Shown here: piece after piece, positions 7,685-15,444 of the stretch
How positions within the stretch are numbered: position 1 is the stretch's first letter
Layout: each line of letters opens with the position of its first letter
Source: Paenibacillus sp. FSL K6-3182
GTDB taxonomy: Bacteria; Bacillota; Bacilli; Paenibacillales; Paenibacillaceae
Assembly: GCF_037976325.1 (NCBI RefSeq)
Contig: NZ_CP150265.1
Coordinates: forward strand, 5,965,001-6,029,000
Reading direction: 5' to 3'
Length of the DNA stretch: 64,000 nt
Notes under the pieces: generated by a model
Seen by the model: the letters and a program-made list of their open reading frames with translations, nothing else
Told to the model about the DNA's origin: nothing
Database searches by the model: none
Program-made: the position numbers and the translations under genes

Positions 7685-8731
7685 ATGAATAAATGGATCA
7701 CACTCAGGGGCCGCAAACACTCCTTTCAACTTGACCGCCGAACGTTAATGGTGATCGTTATGCTTCTAATTGCCAATTTAGCAGCAGTCGTCATTTGTGT
7801 TGGGCTTGGCAGCAAAACCATTAATCCTATCGATGTCTTACTTACTTTTGTGGGACAAGGTGATTCGTCTGATGCGATGATTATTTTTTCACTTCGTCTG
7901 CCACGCGTGTTGATTGCTGTAATGGTAGGCTCAGCACTCGCTGTTTCAGGGGCGCTGCTGCAAGGTATTGTGCGCAATCCTTTGACATCTCCCGACATTA
8001 TCGGCATTACGGGCGGAGCCTCTCTTGGCACCGTTATATTCATTTTGTATTTTTCGCATATAAGCATCCGGTTCATGCCGATCAGTGCTGTTATTGGAGC
8101 TTTTGCCGCTTCGTTCCTTATTTATTTATTTGCTTACCGAAAAGGAATCACGCCGCTCAGGCTCGTCCTAATTGGTATCGGAATGGCTACCGCACTAACT
8201 GCGGTTACCTACATGCTTATCCTTACGTCATCCTTCACGCCTACTGCGGTAGCCGTCAAAGCCTTTACTTTTATGACTGGCAGCATCTACGGCGTATCAT
8301 GGGACAGAGACTTTTGGACTTTGCTTCCTTGGCTTGTCGTTTTGTTTCCAATTGCGCTTATCTACGCTCGGCATCTTAATGTCCAAGAGCTTGGCGATGA
8401 GGTTGCTGCAAGCGTAGGCAGCTCCGTCCAAATGAAAAGAACGATTCTGCTCATCATCAGCGTTGCGCTCGCAGGTGTTGCGGTTGCTATAGGTGGTGCC
8501 ATTAATTTCATCGGGCTTATGGCGCCACATATTGCCCGGAAGCTTGTTGGCCCGTCTTATGGAGGCGTAATACCTGTGTCCGCTTTAATAGGGTCGCTCG
8601 TATTGCTGCTCTCTGACCTTATCGCAAGAACTGCGTTCCTTCCGCTAGATATTCCAGCAGGTGTCTTCACTGCAGCGATAGGCGCACCGTTCTTTATCTA
8701 TTTATTATATCGCCATCGCAACCGATCATAA
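7685..8731 (+). CDS. iron-siderophore ABC transporter permease (FecCD family), second subunit
   Basis: The second FecCD-family permease, 348 residues. It shows the family segments RLPRVLIAVMVGSALAVSGA followed by LLQGIVRNPL, and FIGLMAPHIARKLVG near the C-terminus, with about ten membrane helices after a short cytoplasmic N-terminus. The start is ATG at 7685, one base after the previous stop; its ribosome binding site GAGGAGG lies inside the end of the upstream gene. An upstream in-frame ATG at 7634 overlaps the first permease gene and is less likely. It would pair with the first permease in the translocation pore. Confidence 0.9.
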   Translation: MNKWITLRGRKHSFQLDRRTLMVIVMLLIANLAAVVICVGLGSKTINPIDVLLTFVGQGDSSDAMIIFSLRLPRVLIAVMVGSALAVSGALLQGIVRNPLTSPDIIGITGGASLGTVIFILYFSHISIRFMPISAVIGAFAASFLIYLFAYRKGITPLRLVLIGIGMATALTAVTYMLILTSSFTPTAVAVKAFTFMTGSIYGVSWDRDFWTLLPWLVVLFPIALIYARHLNVQELGDEVAASVGSSVQMKRTILLIISVALAGVAVAIGGAINFIGLMAPHIARKLVGPSYGGVIPVSALIGSLVLLLSDLIARTAFLPLDIPAGVFTAAIGAPFFIYLLYRHRNRS

Positions 8732-8782
8732 CGCACTGCGCGTTTATAATTAAACAATAATAAGCAAAGGGGAGAGATTATC

Positions 8783-9598
8783 GTGTCCTCCATTCAAGCG
8801 AAAAATCTTACGTTATCCTACGGACAAAAAGCGATTTTCAATAATCTTGATTTGCTGATCCCTCCCGGCAAGATCACAGTATTCATTGGCAGCAACGGCT
8901 GCGGCAAGTCAACGCTGCTCCGTTCCCTTGCCCGCCTTTTAAAGCCGCAAGAAGGCTCTATTCTAATTGATGGCCATGAGATTGCCAAACTCTCAAGCAA
9001 GGAAATCGCAAGGCGCCTAGCGATCTTGCCTCAAGGTCCAATCGCACCGGAAGGCTTAACCGTCCATCAGCTCGTCAAGCAAGGTCGTTATCCTTATCAA
9101 AGCTGGCTGCAGCAATGGTCGCATGAAGACGAGAAGATGGTCAAAAAGGCGCTTGAAGTGACGCATATGGACGAGCTGTCCTCGCGCTCACTGGACTCGC
9201 TATCCGGCGGTCAACGTCAACGTGCCTGGATAGCAATGACGCTAGCCCAAAACACGCCGACTATTTTGCTAGATGAGCCGACAACCTATTTGGATATGGC
9301 CCATCAGATCGAAATTCTTGATTTGCTTTTTGATTTAAACGAGCAGGAGAATCGTACGATTGTGATGGTGCTGCATGACATTAACCTAGCTTGCCGTTAT
9401 GCTGACCATATTGTAGCTGTGAAAGACGGCCAAATACATGCGCAGGGCAAACCGGAAGCCATTATGAACGAACAGCTTATACGCACCGTGTTTGATATGG
9501 AATGCCAAATCACAGCAGACCCCATATTTGGCACTCCCCTTTGCATCCCTTACGGGAAAGGCCGCAAGCTGCCATTAAAGCAAGAAAGCGTACGTTAA
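8783..9598 (+). CDS. iron-siderophore ABC transporter ATP-binding protein
   Basis: A 271-residue FecE/FhuC-type ATPase that drives the import complex from the cytoplasmic side. Walker A is GSNGCGKS (36-43), the ABC signature LSGGQ is at 140-144, Walker B ILLDEP at 161-166, and an H-loop follows in VLHDIN. The length is normal for the family. The start is GTG at 8783, preceded by AAAGGGGAG. A gap of 51 bp separates it from the second permease and no promoter is evident there, so it belongs to the same Fur-controlled operon. The gene ends in a strong terminator. Confidence 0.92.
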   Translation: MSSIQAKNLTLSYGQKAIFNNLDLLIPPGKITVFIGSNGCGKSTLLRSLARLLKPQEGSILIDGHEIAKLSSKEIARRLAILPQGPIAPEGLTVHQLVKQGRYPYQSWLQQWSHEDEKMVKKALEVTHMDELSSRSLDSLSGGQRQRAWIAMTLAQNTPTILLDEPTTYLDMAHQIEILDLLFDLNEQENRTIVMVLHDINLACRYADHIVAVKDGQIHAQGKPEAIMNEQLIRTVFDMECQITADPIFGTPLCIPYGKGRKLPLKQESVR

Positions 9599-9607
9599 GC
9601 GCATAAC

Positions 9608-9653
9608 AAAAAAAATGGTGGGGCAGGGTTTATTCTGCTCCACCATTTCTTTA
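9608..9653. terminator. bidirectional terminator between the iron operon and the GH13 gene
   Basis: AAATGGTGGGGCAG pairs with CTGCTCCACCATTT around an 8-nt loop, with A-rich sequence on the left and T-rich on the right, between convergent genes. Confidence 0.85.
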
Positions 9654-9674
9654 TAATCGCACGCTCACGCTGAG

Positions 9675-11336
9675 TTAGGTGATTACTTCATAGATTCTCG
9701 CTTCAAATGGCCTCAGCTCGATGCTTCGCCCTTCGTCATTCCAAGTGCTTAATGTATTCTCATACGTACCAAGCACCAGCTTCAGCTTCAAAGCTTCCTC
9801 TCCAAAAAACGAATCCGAGAACGTAAAGGTTTGGGCTTCTTCTCCGTGATTCAAAAGCACAACCCATTCGGTTCCCTCCAGCTCTCGAACATAAACATAA
9901 AGATTCGGATCATCTTCACTTATATCTGTAAAGTCGCCATAAACCATGACTGGATTGCTCTTTCTAAGCGCAATGAGCTTCCGATAAAAAGCTAATACCG
10001 AATTTGGATCTTTTTCCGCTTGTTCTACATTAATCTCTTCATAATTTGGATTAACCTTTATCCATGGCTCGGCGCTGCCAAAACCTGCATTCAGCTCCGT
10101 ATTCCATTGCATTGGCGTTCTGGAGTTATCACGGCTAAGCGCCTGCAATGAACGAAACACTGCGGCAGGATCTTTACCTTTGCCGACTTCCTCCACATAT
10201 CTGTTAATCATCGCAATATCTTTATAATCGCCGATCGTTTCATACCTTACGCCTGTCATACCGATTTCTTCGCCTTGATAAATGTATGGAATGCCTGGAA
10301 GCGTATGGACCATCGTAGCAAGCAGCTTAGCTGATTCCTCTCGGAATTCCTTATCATTCCCATAACGTGATACTTGCCGCGTATGATCATGGTTATTTAG
10401 AAACTGCGAGCCAAACCCTCGGCCAGCCAAAGCCTCCGCCCACTGCTTCTGGATGCGCTTGTAACGAACCATATCCCATTCTGGCATTTCATCCGCAACT
10501 TCAAAATGGAACAGCGTATTCAGCTCCATACGCTCCTCTTCAACGAACAAAGGACCTGTCTCCGGTGTTGCGAACGCAATTTCGCCAACGGTCATCATAT
10601 CGTAATGCCGGAAAACCTCACGGTTCATTTCCTGCAAATAATCATGCAGTCCCGGATTATGTGTTAAATACCTGATGTCATGTGGATCTTCTACATCGCT
10701 GAAGCTGTTTGGCTTAGCCAGCAATGCCAGAGCGTCGAGCCTCAGCCCGTCTACTCCTTTATCCAACCAGAAACGCAGCATGTTGTAGATTTCCATTCTC
10801 ATTTCTTTGTTTGCCCAGTTTAAATCCGGCTGCTCGATCGCAAATGAATGCATATAATATTGCTTTGTCGTCTCATCAAATTCCCAGCTTGAAGGGTTAA
10901 AATAAGAACGCCAGTTGGTAGGCGGCTCGCCCTCTCTACCATCCTGCCAAATATACCAATCTCGCTTCGGATTATTGATCGAGGAACGAGATTCGATGAA
11001 CCAAGGATGATGATTCGATGTATGATTAACGACGACGTCCATCATCAGCTTCATGCCTCTTGCATGCGTCTCCGCAACGATCTGATCAAAGTCTTCCATC
11101 GTACCTGCCTTTTTCATTACCGTATAATAGTCGGACACATCGTAACCATTGTCCTTGTCTGGGGATTCATTAAATGGATTAATCCAGACCATTGTCACAC
11201 CTAACGATTGAATATAATCCAGCTTTTCAATAACACCTCGAAGATCACCAATACCATCCCCATTTGTATCTTTAAAGCTGCGCCAATAAACCTGATAAAC
11301 AACTGATTCCTTCCACCAAGCCGGTTTTATCTGCAC
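9675..11336 (-). CDS. GH13 alpha-glucosidase (oligo-1,6-glucosidase/maltase type)
   Basis: A cytoplasmic glycoside hydrolase family 13 enzyme of 553 residues, close to the usual size of MalL-type enzymes. The Ca-loop-like DTNGDGIGDLRG is at 23-34. Conserved region I is DVVVNH (100-105), region II DGLRLDAL with nucleophile Asp201, region III TVGEIAF with acid/base Glu252, and region IV LNNHDHTR with Asp317. Alanine after the nucleophile, where classical alpha-1,6 enzymes have Val, hints at alpha-1,4 preference, but this is a weak guide. GTG at 11336 follows AAGGAGAG. It is the last gene of the LacI-controlled sugar operon and would hydrolyse the imported oligosaccharide. Confidence 0.9.
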   Translation of the reverse strand: MQIKPAWWKESVVYQVYWRSFKDTNGDGIGDLRGVIEKLDYIQSLGVTMVWINPFNESPDKDNGYDVSDYYTVMKKAGTMEDFDQIVAETHARGMKLMMDVVVNHTSNHHPWFIESRSSINNPKRDWYIWQDGREGEPPTNWRSYFNPSSWEFDETTKQYYMHSFAIEQPDLNWANKEMRMEIYNMLRFWLDKGVDGLRLDALALLAKPNSFSDVEDPHDIRYLTHNPGLHDYLQEMNREVFRHYDMMTVGEIAFATPETGPLFVEEERMELNTLFHFEVADEMPEWDMVRYKRIQKQWAEALAGRGFGSQFLNNHDHTRQVSRYGNDKEFREESAKLLATMVHTLPGIPYIYQGEEIGMTGVRYETIGDYKDIAMINRYVEEVGKGKDPAAVFRSLQALSRDNSRTPMQWNTELNAGFGSAEPWIKVNPNYEEINVEQAEKDPNSVLAFYRKLIALRKSNPVMVYGDFTDISEDDPNLYVYVRELEGTEWVVLLNHGEEAQTFTFSDSFFGEEALKLKLVLGTYENTLSTWNDEGRSIELRPFEARIYEVIT

Positions 11337-11364
11337 TCTAATCTCTCCTTCTCTCTATACAAAC

Positions 11365-11407
11365 AAATGGCGCGCGAGGGGACACCGTGTCCAGACGCTG
11401 CGCCATT
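11365..11407 (-). other. intra-operon stem-loop before the GH13 gene
   Basis: AATGGCGC (from 11366) and GCGCCATT (to 11407) form the outer stem, and GGACAC/GTGTCC a possible inner stem. It lies in the 83-bp gap between the second permease and GH13 genes and lacks a following T run, so it looks like an mRNA stability or processing element rather than a full terminator. Confidence 0.5.
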
Positions 11408-11419
11408 CTTTTGCTGCTG

Positions 11420-12511
11420 TTAACCTTTGATGGAGCCGCCAAGCATCCCGCGAACAAAGTATTTTTGAAGTGCAAAAAATACGGTGAGCGGCATGAGCAT
11501 CGAAACAAATGCTGCTGCTGTAAGCAAATGCCAGTCATTTCCTCTGGAGCCTACCATGTTTGCAATATTCATTGACAATACTTGCACTTCAGGCTGGCTT
11601 CCGAGAAATATAAGGGATATCAAATAATCATTCCATACCCATAAAAATTGGAATATGCTGATCGATGCTAGTGCTGGGACGGATAGCGGCAGGATGAGCC
11701 TGCTGAAAATTGTAAAATTCGTTGCCCCGTCCATAAATGCCGATTCGAACAAATCCTTGGGCAGCTGACTAATTGATGTGTACATGAAATATGTGATCAA
11801 TGGCAAACCAAACGCCGTATGCGCAAGCCAGATCCCAAAGTATGTGCCGTTCAGTCCAAGCGATGTATAATCGCGCAAAATCGGAATGAGCGCTACCTGT
11901 AAAGGCACGACAAGCAAAGCGATAACAATGACAAACAATGTCTTTCTCCCTGGGAACTTTAGCCAAGCAAAAGCATAAGCTGCAAAGGATGCGATGAAAA
12001 TCGGAATTACGGTAGCTGGTATTGTAACCGCAATCGTATTCCAGAAGGAACGCGACATACCGCTGCCCTTCTCTGTCTTGGTCGTACCATCTGGCATCGT
12101 GATGGAATATGTTTTTCCACCCAGCACCGTCTCATAGTTCTGAGTCGTAAAATTAGATATGATCGTCCACTGCTTATCCTGTACGTTCAGAAGTCTAGCT
12201 CTCCGGTTTTCCCAGATCAATCGTTCGCCGTTAAGCTCCACACCCGCACGCAGCTGATCATCGGTAAACGTTGTTCCATTCACCTTAATTGGCTCACGAA
12301 GATCGGTGTCCTTGGGCAGCTGAATTTGCTCTGTTGTGCTCCAATCTCGATGAGGCAGTATATTCCACCAGCCAGTAGATAATATATCTGCTGCAGGCCG
12401 GAAAGAGGAAACGAGCAGACCGAGCGTCGGGATAGTCCAAATGAGACATATGACAGCTAGCACTGTATTCACGAGCCACTTGGACTTACGGGATTTTTTG
12501 TTCCTGCTCAT
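11420..12511 (-). CDS. carbohydrate ABC transporter permease, MalG-like with enlarged external loop
   Basis: A 363-residue CUT1 permease. The EAA loop that contacts the ATPase reads ESAFMDGATNFTIFSRLILP, and the usual six-helix core follows residue 145. Most MalG-type proteins are about 280 residues. The excess lies between helix I and helix II: a hydrophilic, probably extracytoplasmic region of about 100 residues (35-145) rich in charged and aromatic residues. It may help receive the binding protein, as the large MalF loop does in E. coli. ATG at 12511 lies one base after the stop of the MalF-like gene, with AAGGAGGG inside that gene, so translation is coupled. No ATPase gene is in the operon. 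Confidence 0.88.
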   Translation of the reverse strand: MSRNKKSRKSKWLVNTVLAVICLIWTIPTLGLLVSSFRPAADILSTGWWNILPHRDWSTTEQIQLPKDTDLREPIKVNGTTFTDDQLRAGVELNGERLIWENRRARLLNVQDKQWTIISNFTTQNYETVLGGKTYSITMPDGTTKTEKGSGMSRSFWNTIAVTIPATVIPIFIASFAAYAFAWLKFPGRKTLFVIVIALLVVPLQVALIPILRDYTSLGLNGTYFGIWLAHTAFGLPLITYFMYTSISQLPKDLFESAFMDGATNFTIFSRLILPLSVPALASISIFQFLWVWNDYLISLIFLGSQPEVQVLSMNIANMVGSRGNDWHLLTAAAFVSMLMPLTVFFALQKYFVRGMLGGSIKG

Positions 12512-12512
12512 A

Positions 12513-13595
12513 TTAGAACCCTCCTTCTCTACGGAACTGCCGCAGATTGATTATGATGACTGGAATGACTGCAACGAGAAGCACAATGGCTAAGGTTGAA
12601 CCATAACCTGCATTTTGGTACATAAACAACTGGCGATAGAACTGTGTTGCCACAACGTCCGTCTCATATTGTCCGCCTGTCATGATCATAACAACGTCGA
12701 AGATTTTGAGTGTAAACACAATAATCGTTGTTGTAACGGATAACAAAGTTCCCGCAATGTAAGGAATCATGATTTTGAAAAAAATGCGAACCTCGCCTGC
12801 GCCATCCATACGAGCGGCCTCCAGCATATCCTCTGGGATGCTCTTAATCGCAGCTGAGAATATAACCATCGCAAAACCTGTTTGCATCCAAATGAGAATA
12901 ACGATAAGAAACAGGTTATTCCACGGCTGAATCATACTGAGCCATGCCTGCGGTTCCCCCCCAAATTTCACGACGATCGCATTCAGCAGTCCAATTTGCT
13001 CCTGGCCTGGCTGATAGTAATAAATAAATTTCCAGATAACACCTGCCGCTACGAACGAAATCGCCATCGGCATAAATATGAGACCCTTAGCCAGCTTCTC
13101 GAAGCTGCTTCGATCGGCAAGTATCGCAATAAGAAGACCTAAACCAACACAAGCCAGTGTGCCAAAGAACACCCAAAGCAAGTTGTTGCGCAGCGCCATG
13201 ATGAGCAGGCGGTCCGTAAATACAGCTACATAGTTGGCGAAACCGACAAAATTGACCGAGCCGGCATCAAAAAAGCTTAAGTATAGCGTCCGCAATGTCG
13301 GAAAGACAAGCAGCCAACCAAGCAGCAGCACCGCTGGGCCAACAAATACAAAAGGCAATATTCTCCGCTTCCATTGATCCGGATACTTTTCAACTACCCA
13401 GTTAAACGAATAGTAAATCGAATAAATACCAACTGCTCCCCATATGACTGCAAACACCGCATTGAGGATAGGCGGAAGGTTGGAGTCGCGAAAAAGTATA
13501 AATATGCCCCCGTGAATGACAATATTGATAACTGGCACGAGTATGGATAACAACAGTAGCCGCAGAGCATTGCCTTTCCTAGCCTGTAATTCCAT
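12513..13595 (-). CDS. carbohydrate ABC transporter permease, MalF-like
   Basis: A 360-residue CUT1 permease. Two or three extra hydrophobic segments (residues 10-75) precede the six-helix core, which starts near FVFVGPAVLLLGWLLVFPTL. The EAA motif is EAARMDGAGEVRIFFKIMIP. It pairs with the MalG-like protein to form the sugar channel. ATG at 13595 has AAGGAGG six bases upstream. The gene lies 164 bp downstream of the binding-protein gene, and that gap is filled with stem-loop repeats that probably lower expression of the permeases relative to the binding protein. Confidence 0.9.
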   Translation of the reverse strand: MELQARKGNALRLLLLSILVPVINIVIHGGIFILFRDSNLPPILNAVFAVIWGAVGIYSIYYSFNWVVEKYPDQWKRRILPFVFVGPAVLLLGWLLVFPTLRTLYLSFFDAGSVNFVGFANYVAVFTDRLLIMALRNNLLWVFFGTLACVGLGLLIAILADRSSFEKLAKGLIFMPMAISFVAAGVIWKFIYYYQPGQEQIGLLNAIVVKFGGEPQAWLSMIQPWNNLFLIVILIWMQTGFAMVIFSAAIKSIPEDMLEAARMDGAGEVRIFFKIMIPYIAGTLLSVTTTIIVFTLKIFDVVMIMTGGQYETDVVATQFYRQLFMYQNAGYGSTLAIVLLVAVIPVIIINLRQFRREGGF

Positions 13596-13610
13596 ATGAA
13601 TCCTCCTTCA

Positions 13611-13668
13611 AGGTTTGCGCAGCAAACCTATCTTCGTAAGCATAAACTTAGGTTTGCGTAGCAAACCT
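13611..13668. repeat. tandem stem-loop repeats in the sugar operon
   Basis: Two near-identical units lie 39 bp apart. AGGTTTGCGCAGCAAACCT (13611-13629) and AGGTTTGCGTAGCAAACCT (13650-13668) are each perfect 8-bp hairpins with a 3-nt loop, and each is followed by TCTTCGTAA. A diverged third copy occurs at 19826-19867. They lie between the binding-protein and permease genes. Confidence 0.75.
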
Positions 13669-13759
13669 TTCTTCGTAAAAGCCACCATTTACTGTACTGA
13701 TTATAGAGGGGCTTTCACCTTGCGGCGAGAAGCCCCCGAATCACTCAAGCAGCAGTCAA

Positions 13760-15151
13760 TTATTTTTTCCAGCCGGCTTGAATTTCTTTTAGTGCTGTAT
13801 CCAAATCTACTGTTCCACTTACCCAGTCTGTCATACCTTTCCAGAATGTACCTGCACCAACTGCGCCTGGCATAAGGTCAGAACCGTCAAAACGAATCGT
13901 TTCTGCTGTTTTCACGAATTCTGCCATTCTGCGTTCTTGATCGTTCGGGTACCATGATGGATCAGCATCATTCATAGGAGCTGTTACGCCGCCTGTTTGA
14001 ATCCAAGCTTTGAGCGACTCGCCCGTTGTGAAGAATTCCATTACAGCGCGAACCTCTGGACGATCATTAAACATAGCATAAATATCTCCAGAGATTAGAG
14101 CTGGTTGACCATATTTCTCATCAATGGCTGGAAGTGGGAACCAATCGTAATCATCAGCTGTCAAGCCTTCTGGGAAGAAGCTTGTAATAAAGCCGGCTTG
14201 ACGGTGAAGCCATGCTTTTGGCGGATTATCGAACAGCGGCTTAACTGCATCACCAAACGATGTTGTAGCGATCGATTTTTTACCACCGTATACATAGTCC
14301 TCGTTGAACCAGATTTCAGCCATTTTTTCGGCTGCATTTTTGACTACAGGGTCTGTGAATGGAAGCTCACCCGATACCCATTTGTCATAATTTTCAGGCG
14401 TAGTCGTGCGGAGCATAATATCCTCCATCCAGTCTGTAGCCGGCCAGCCAGTCGCTGTACCGCTCTCGATGCCGATGCTCCAAGCTGGATCGCCGTCTTT
14501 CGCGATTTGATCAGTCAGCGCCATAAGCTCTGTCCATGTTTTTGGAACGGTATAACCTGCTTCTGCAAATGCTTTTTTGTTGTACCACACTAAGCTTTTT
14601 ACGCTGCTGCGTGCCCAGATGCCGGACATTACGTCTCCGCTAGTACCTTTCATCGTAGCCATGTCAAGCCAGCTTTGGTTGTATTGTTTCTTCAAATACT
14701 CATCGCTAAGGAATGATTTTACATCAATTACCTTACCAGTATTCACAAAGCCCTTCAGCAAACCCGGCTGCGGGAAATCCGCAATATCAGGAGCGTTTCC
14801 GCCGTTTACACGTACCGAAATCGTTGCTTCGAACTCTTTAGAGCCTTCATACGCGATGTCGATTCCAGTCTTATCTTCGAACGCTTTAATGCTTTCGTTA
14901 AATTTCACTTCATCCGCATCCGTAAACGGACCGAACATCGTAACCTTTTTACCTTTAAAATCGCCATTTAATGCTTTAGCCAGCGCGCTGTCGCCCGCTC
15001 CTGCTCCTGCATTCGTTCCGCCCTCTGCTGGCTTCTCTGTCGGCTGGTTCGTTGTATTATTATTTTTCCCTCCGCAAGCCGTAATCGTCATCACAAGCGC
15101 TAGCGTTAGAATAAAGACAGTCGATGCTTTTTTTGTTTTTCTCGTGTACAT
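13760..15151 (-). CDS. carbohydrate ABC transporter substrate-binding lipoprotein
   Basis: A cluster-1 (MalE/alpha-glucoside-type) solute-binding protein of 463 residues. The signal sequence runs from MYTRKTKKAS through a hydrophobic core to a lipobox ITAC, so it is lipid-anchored outside. A Gly/Ala/Thr-rich linker precedes the binding domain, which contains aromatic segments (WPATDWMEDI, GAGTFWKGMTDW) typical of sugar stacking. ATG at 15151 is preferred, with AAAGG nine bases upstream; an ATG three codons earlier abuts that site. It is the first structural gene of the operon. Its leader holds a cre site, a 20-bp palindrome and a small SD-led ORF. Confidence 0.9.
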   Translation of the reverse strand: MYTRKTKKASTVFILTLALVMTITACGGKNNNTTNQPTEKPAEGGTNAGAGAGDSALAKALNGDFKGKKVTMFGPFTDADEVKFNESIKAFEDKTGIDIAYEGSKEFEATISVRVNGGNAPDIADFPQPGLLKGFVNTGKVIDVKSFLSDEYLKKQYNQSWLDMATMKGTSGDVMSGIWARSSVKSLVWYNKKAFAEAGYTVPKTWTELMALTDQIAKDGDPAWSIGIESGTATGWPATDWMEDIMLRTTTPENYDKWVSGELPFTDPVVKNAAEKMAEIWFNEDYVYGGKKSIATTSFGDAVKPLFDNPPKAWLHRQAGFITSFFPEGLTADDYDWFPLPAIDEKYGQPALISGDIYAMFNDRPEVRAVMEFFTTGESLKAWIQTGGVTAPMNDADPSWYPNDQERRMAEFVKTAETIRFDGSDLMPGAVGAGTFWKGMTDWVSGTVDLDTALKEIQAGWKK

Positions 15152-15185
15152 AGACCTCATCCTTTCATGTTTAAGTAATCAGTAA

Positions 15186-15239
15186 TTAAATTACACTTAC
15201 TCGGCCCTTTTGAAACGTTAAATTAACGTCAGATAACAA
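15186..15239 (-). CDS. candidate 17-residue leader peptide upstream of the binding-protein gene
   Basis: A very strong ribosome binding site (AAAGGAGGTGAGG on the minus strand, about 15247-15259) has no known gene after it. The nearest start is TTG at 15239, opening a 17-codon ORF (MLSDVNLTFQKGRVSVI) that ends 34 bp before the binding-protein start. A short palindrome, ACGTTAAATTAACGT (15215-15229), lies within it. It may be a regulatory leader peptide or a decoy; coding is unproven. Confidence 0.3.
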   Translation of the reverse strand: MLSDVNLTFQKGRVSVI

Positions 15240-15319
15240 GTTGTTGCCTCACCTCCTTTAAAGTGCCAATGTAGGTTGTTTTTATGCTCAATAGGTATCG
15301 AAAACAAAATCTTCTAAAT

Positions 15320-15334
15320 AGATAACGCTTCCAT
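15320..15334 (-). promoter_or_regulatory. cre site (CcpA catabolite repression) for the alpha-glucoside operon
   Basis: On the minus strand ATGGAAGCGTTATCT fits the relaxed cre consensus WTGNAANCGNWNNCW at every position. It lies next to the palindromic operator and about 170 bp upstream of the binding-protein start, implying glucose repression. Confidence 0.65.
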
Positions 15335-15336
15335 TG

Positions 15337-15356
15337 CTCTGAAAAGCTTTTCAGAG
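15337..15356. promoter_or_regulatory. LacI-type operator of the alpha-glucoside operon
   Basis: CTCTGAAAAGCTTTTCAGAG is a perfect 20-bp palindrome. The core GAAAAGCTTTTC recurs upstream of the neighbouring lacI-type gene, which strongly suggests both are bound by that regulator. Confidence 0.75.
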
Positions 15357-15444
15357 AGGAGTTAAAGCGAACGACCAAAGCCAAAATGTAGAGGCAAAGC
15401 CGTTTCACTATTAATATTCGAATCTAAGTATTATCGTTTCACAC

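Noticed and set aside
9675..13595. An ATPase gene inside the alpha-glucoside operon
   Set aside because: None is present. CUT1 systems in Bacillota commonly share a genome-wide MsmX-type ATPase, so its absence is not a defect.
14105..15185. Long plus-strand ORFs antisense to the sugar-binding lipoprotein gene
   Set aside because: They mirror a well-supported lipoprotein gene, lack ribosome binding sites and have unconvincing composition.
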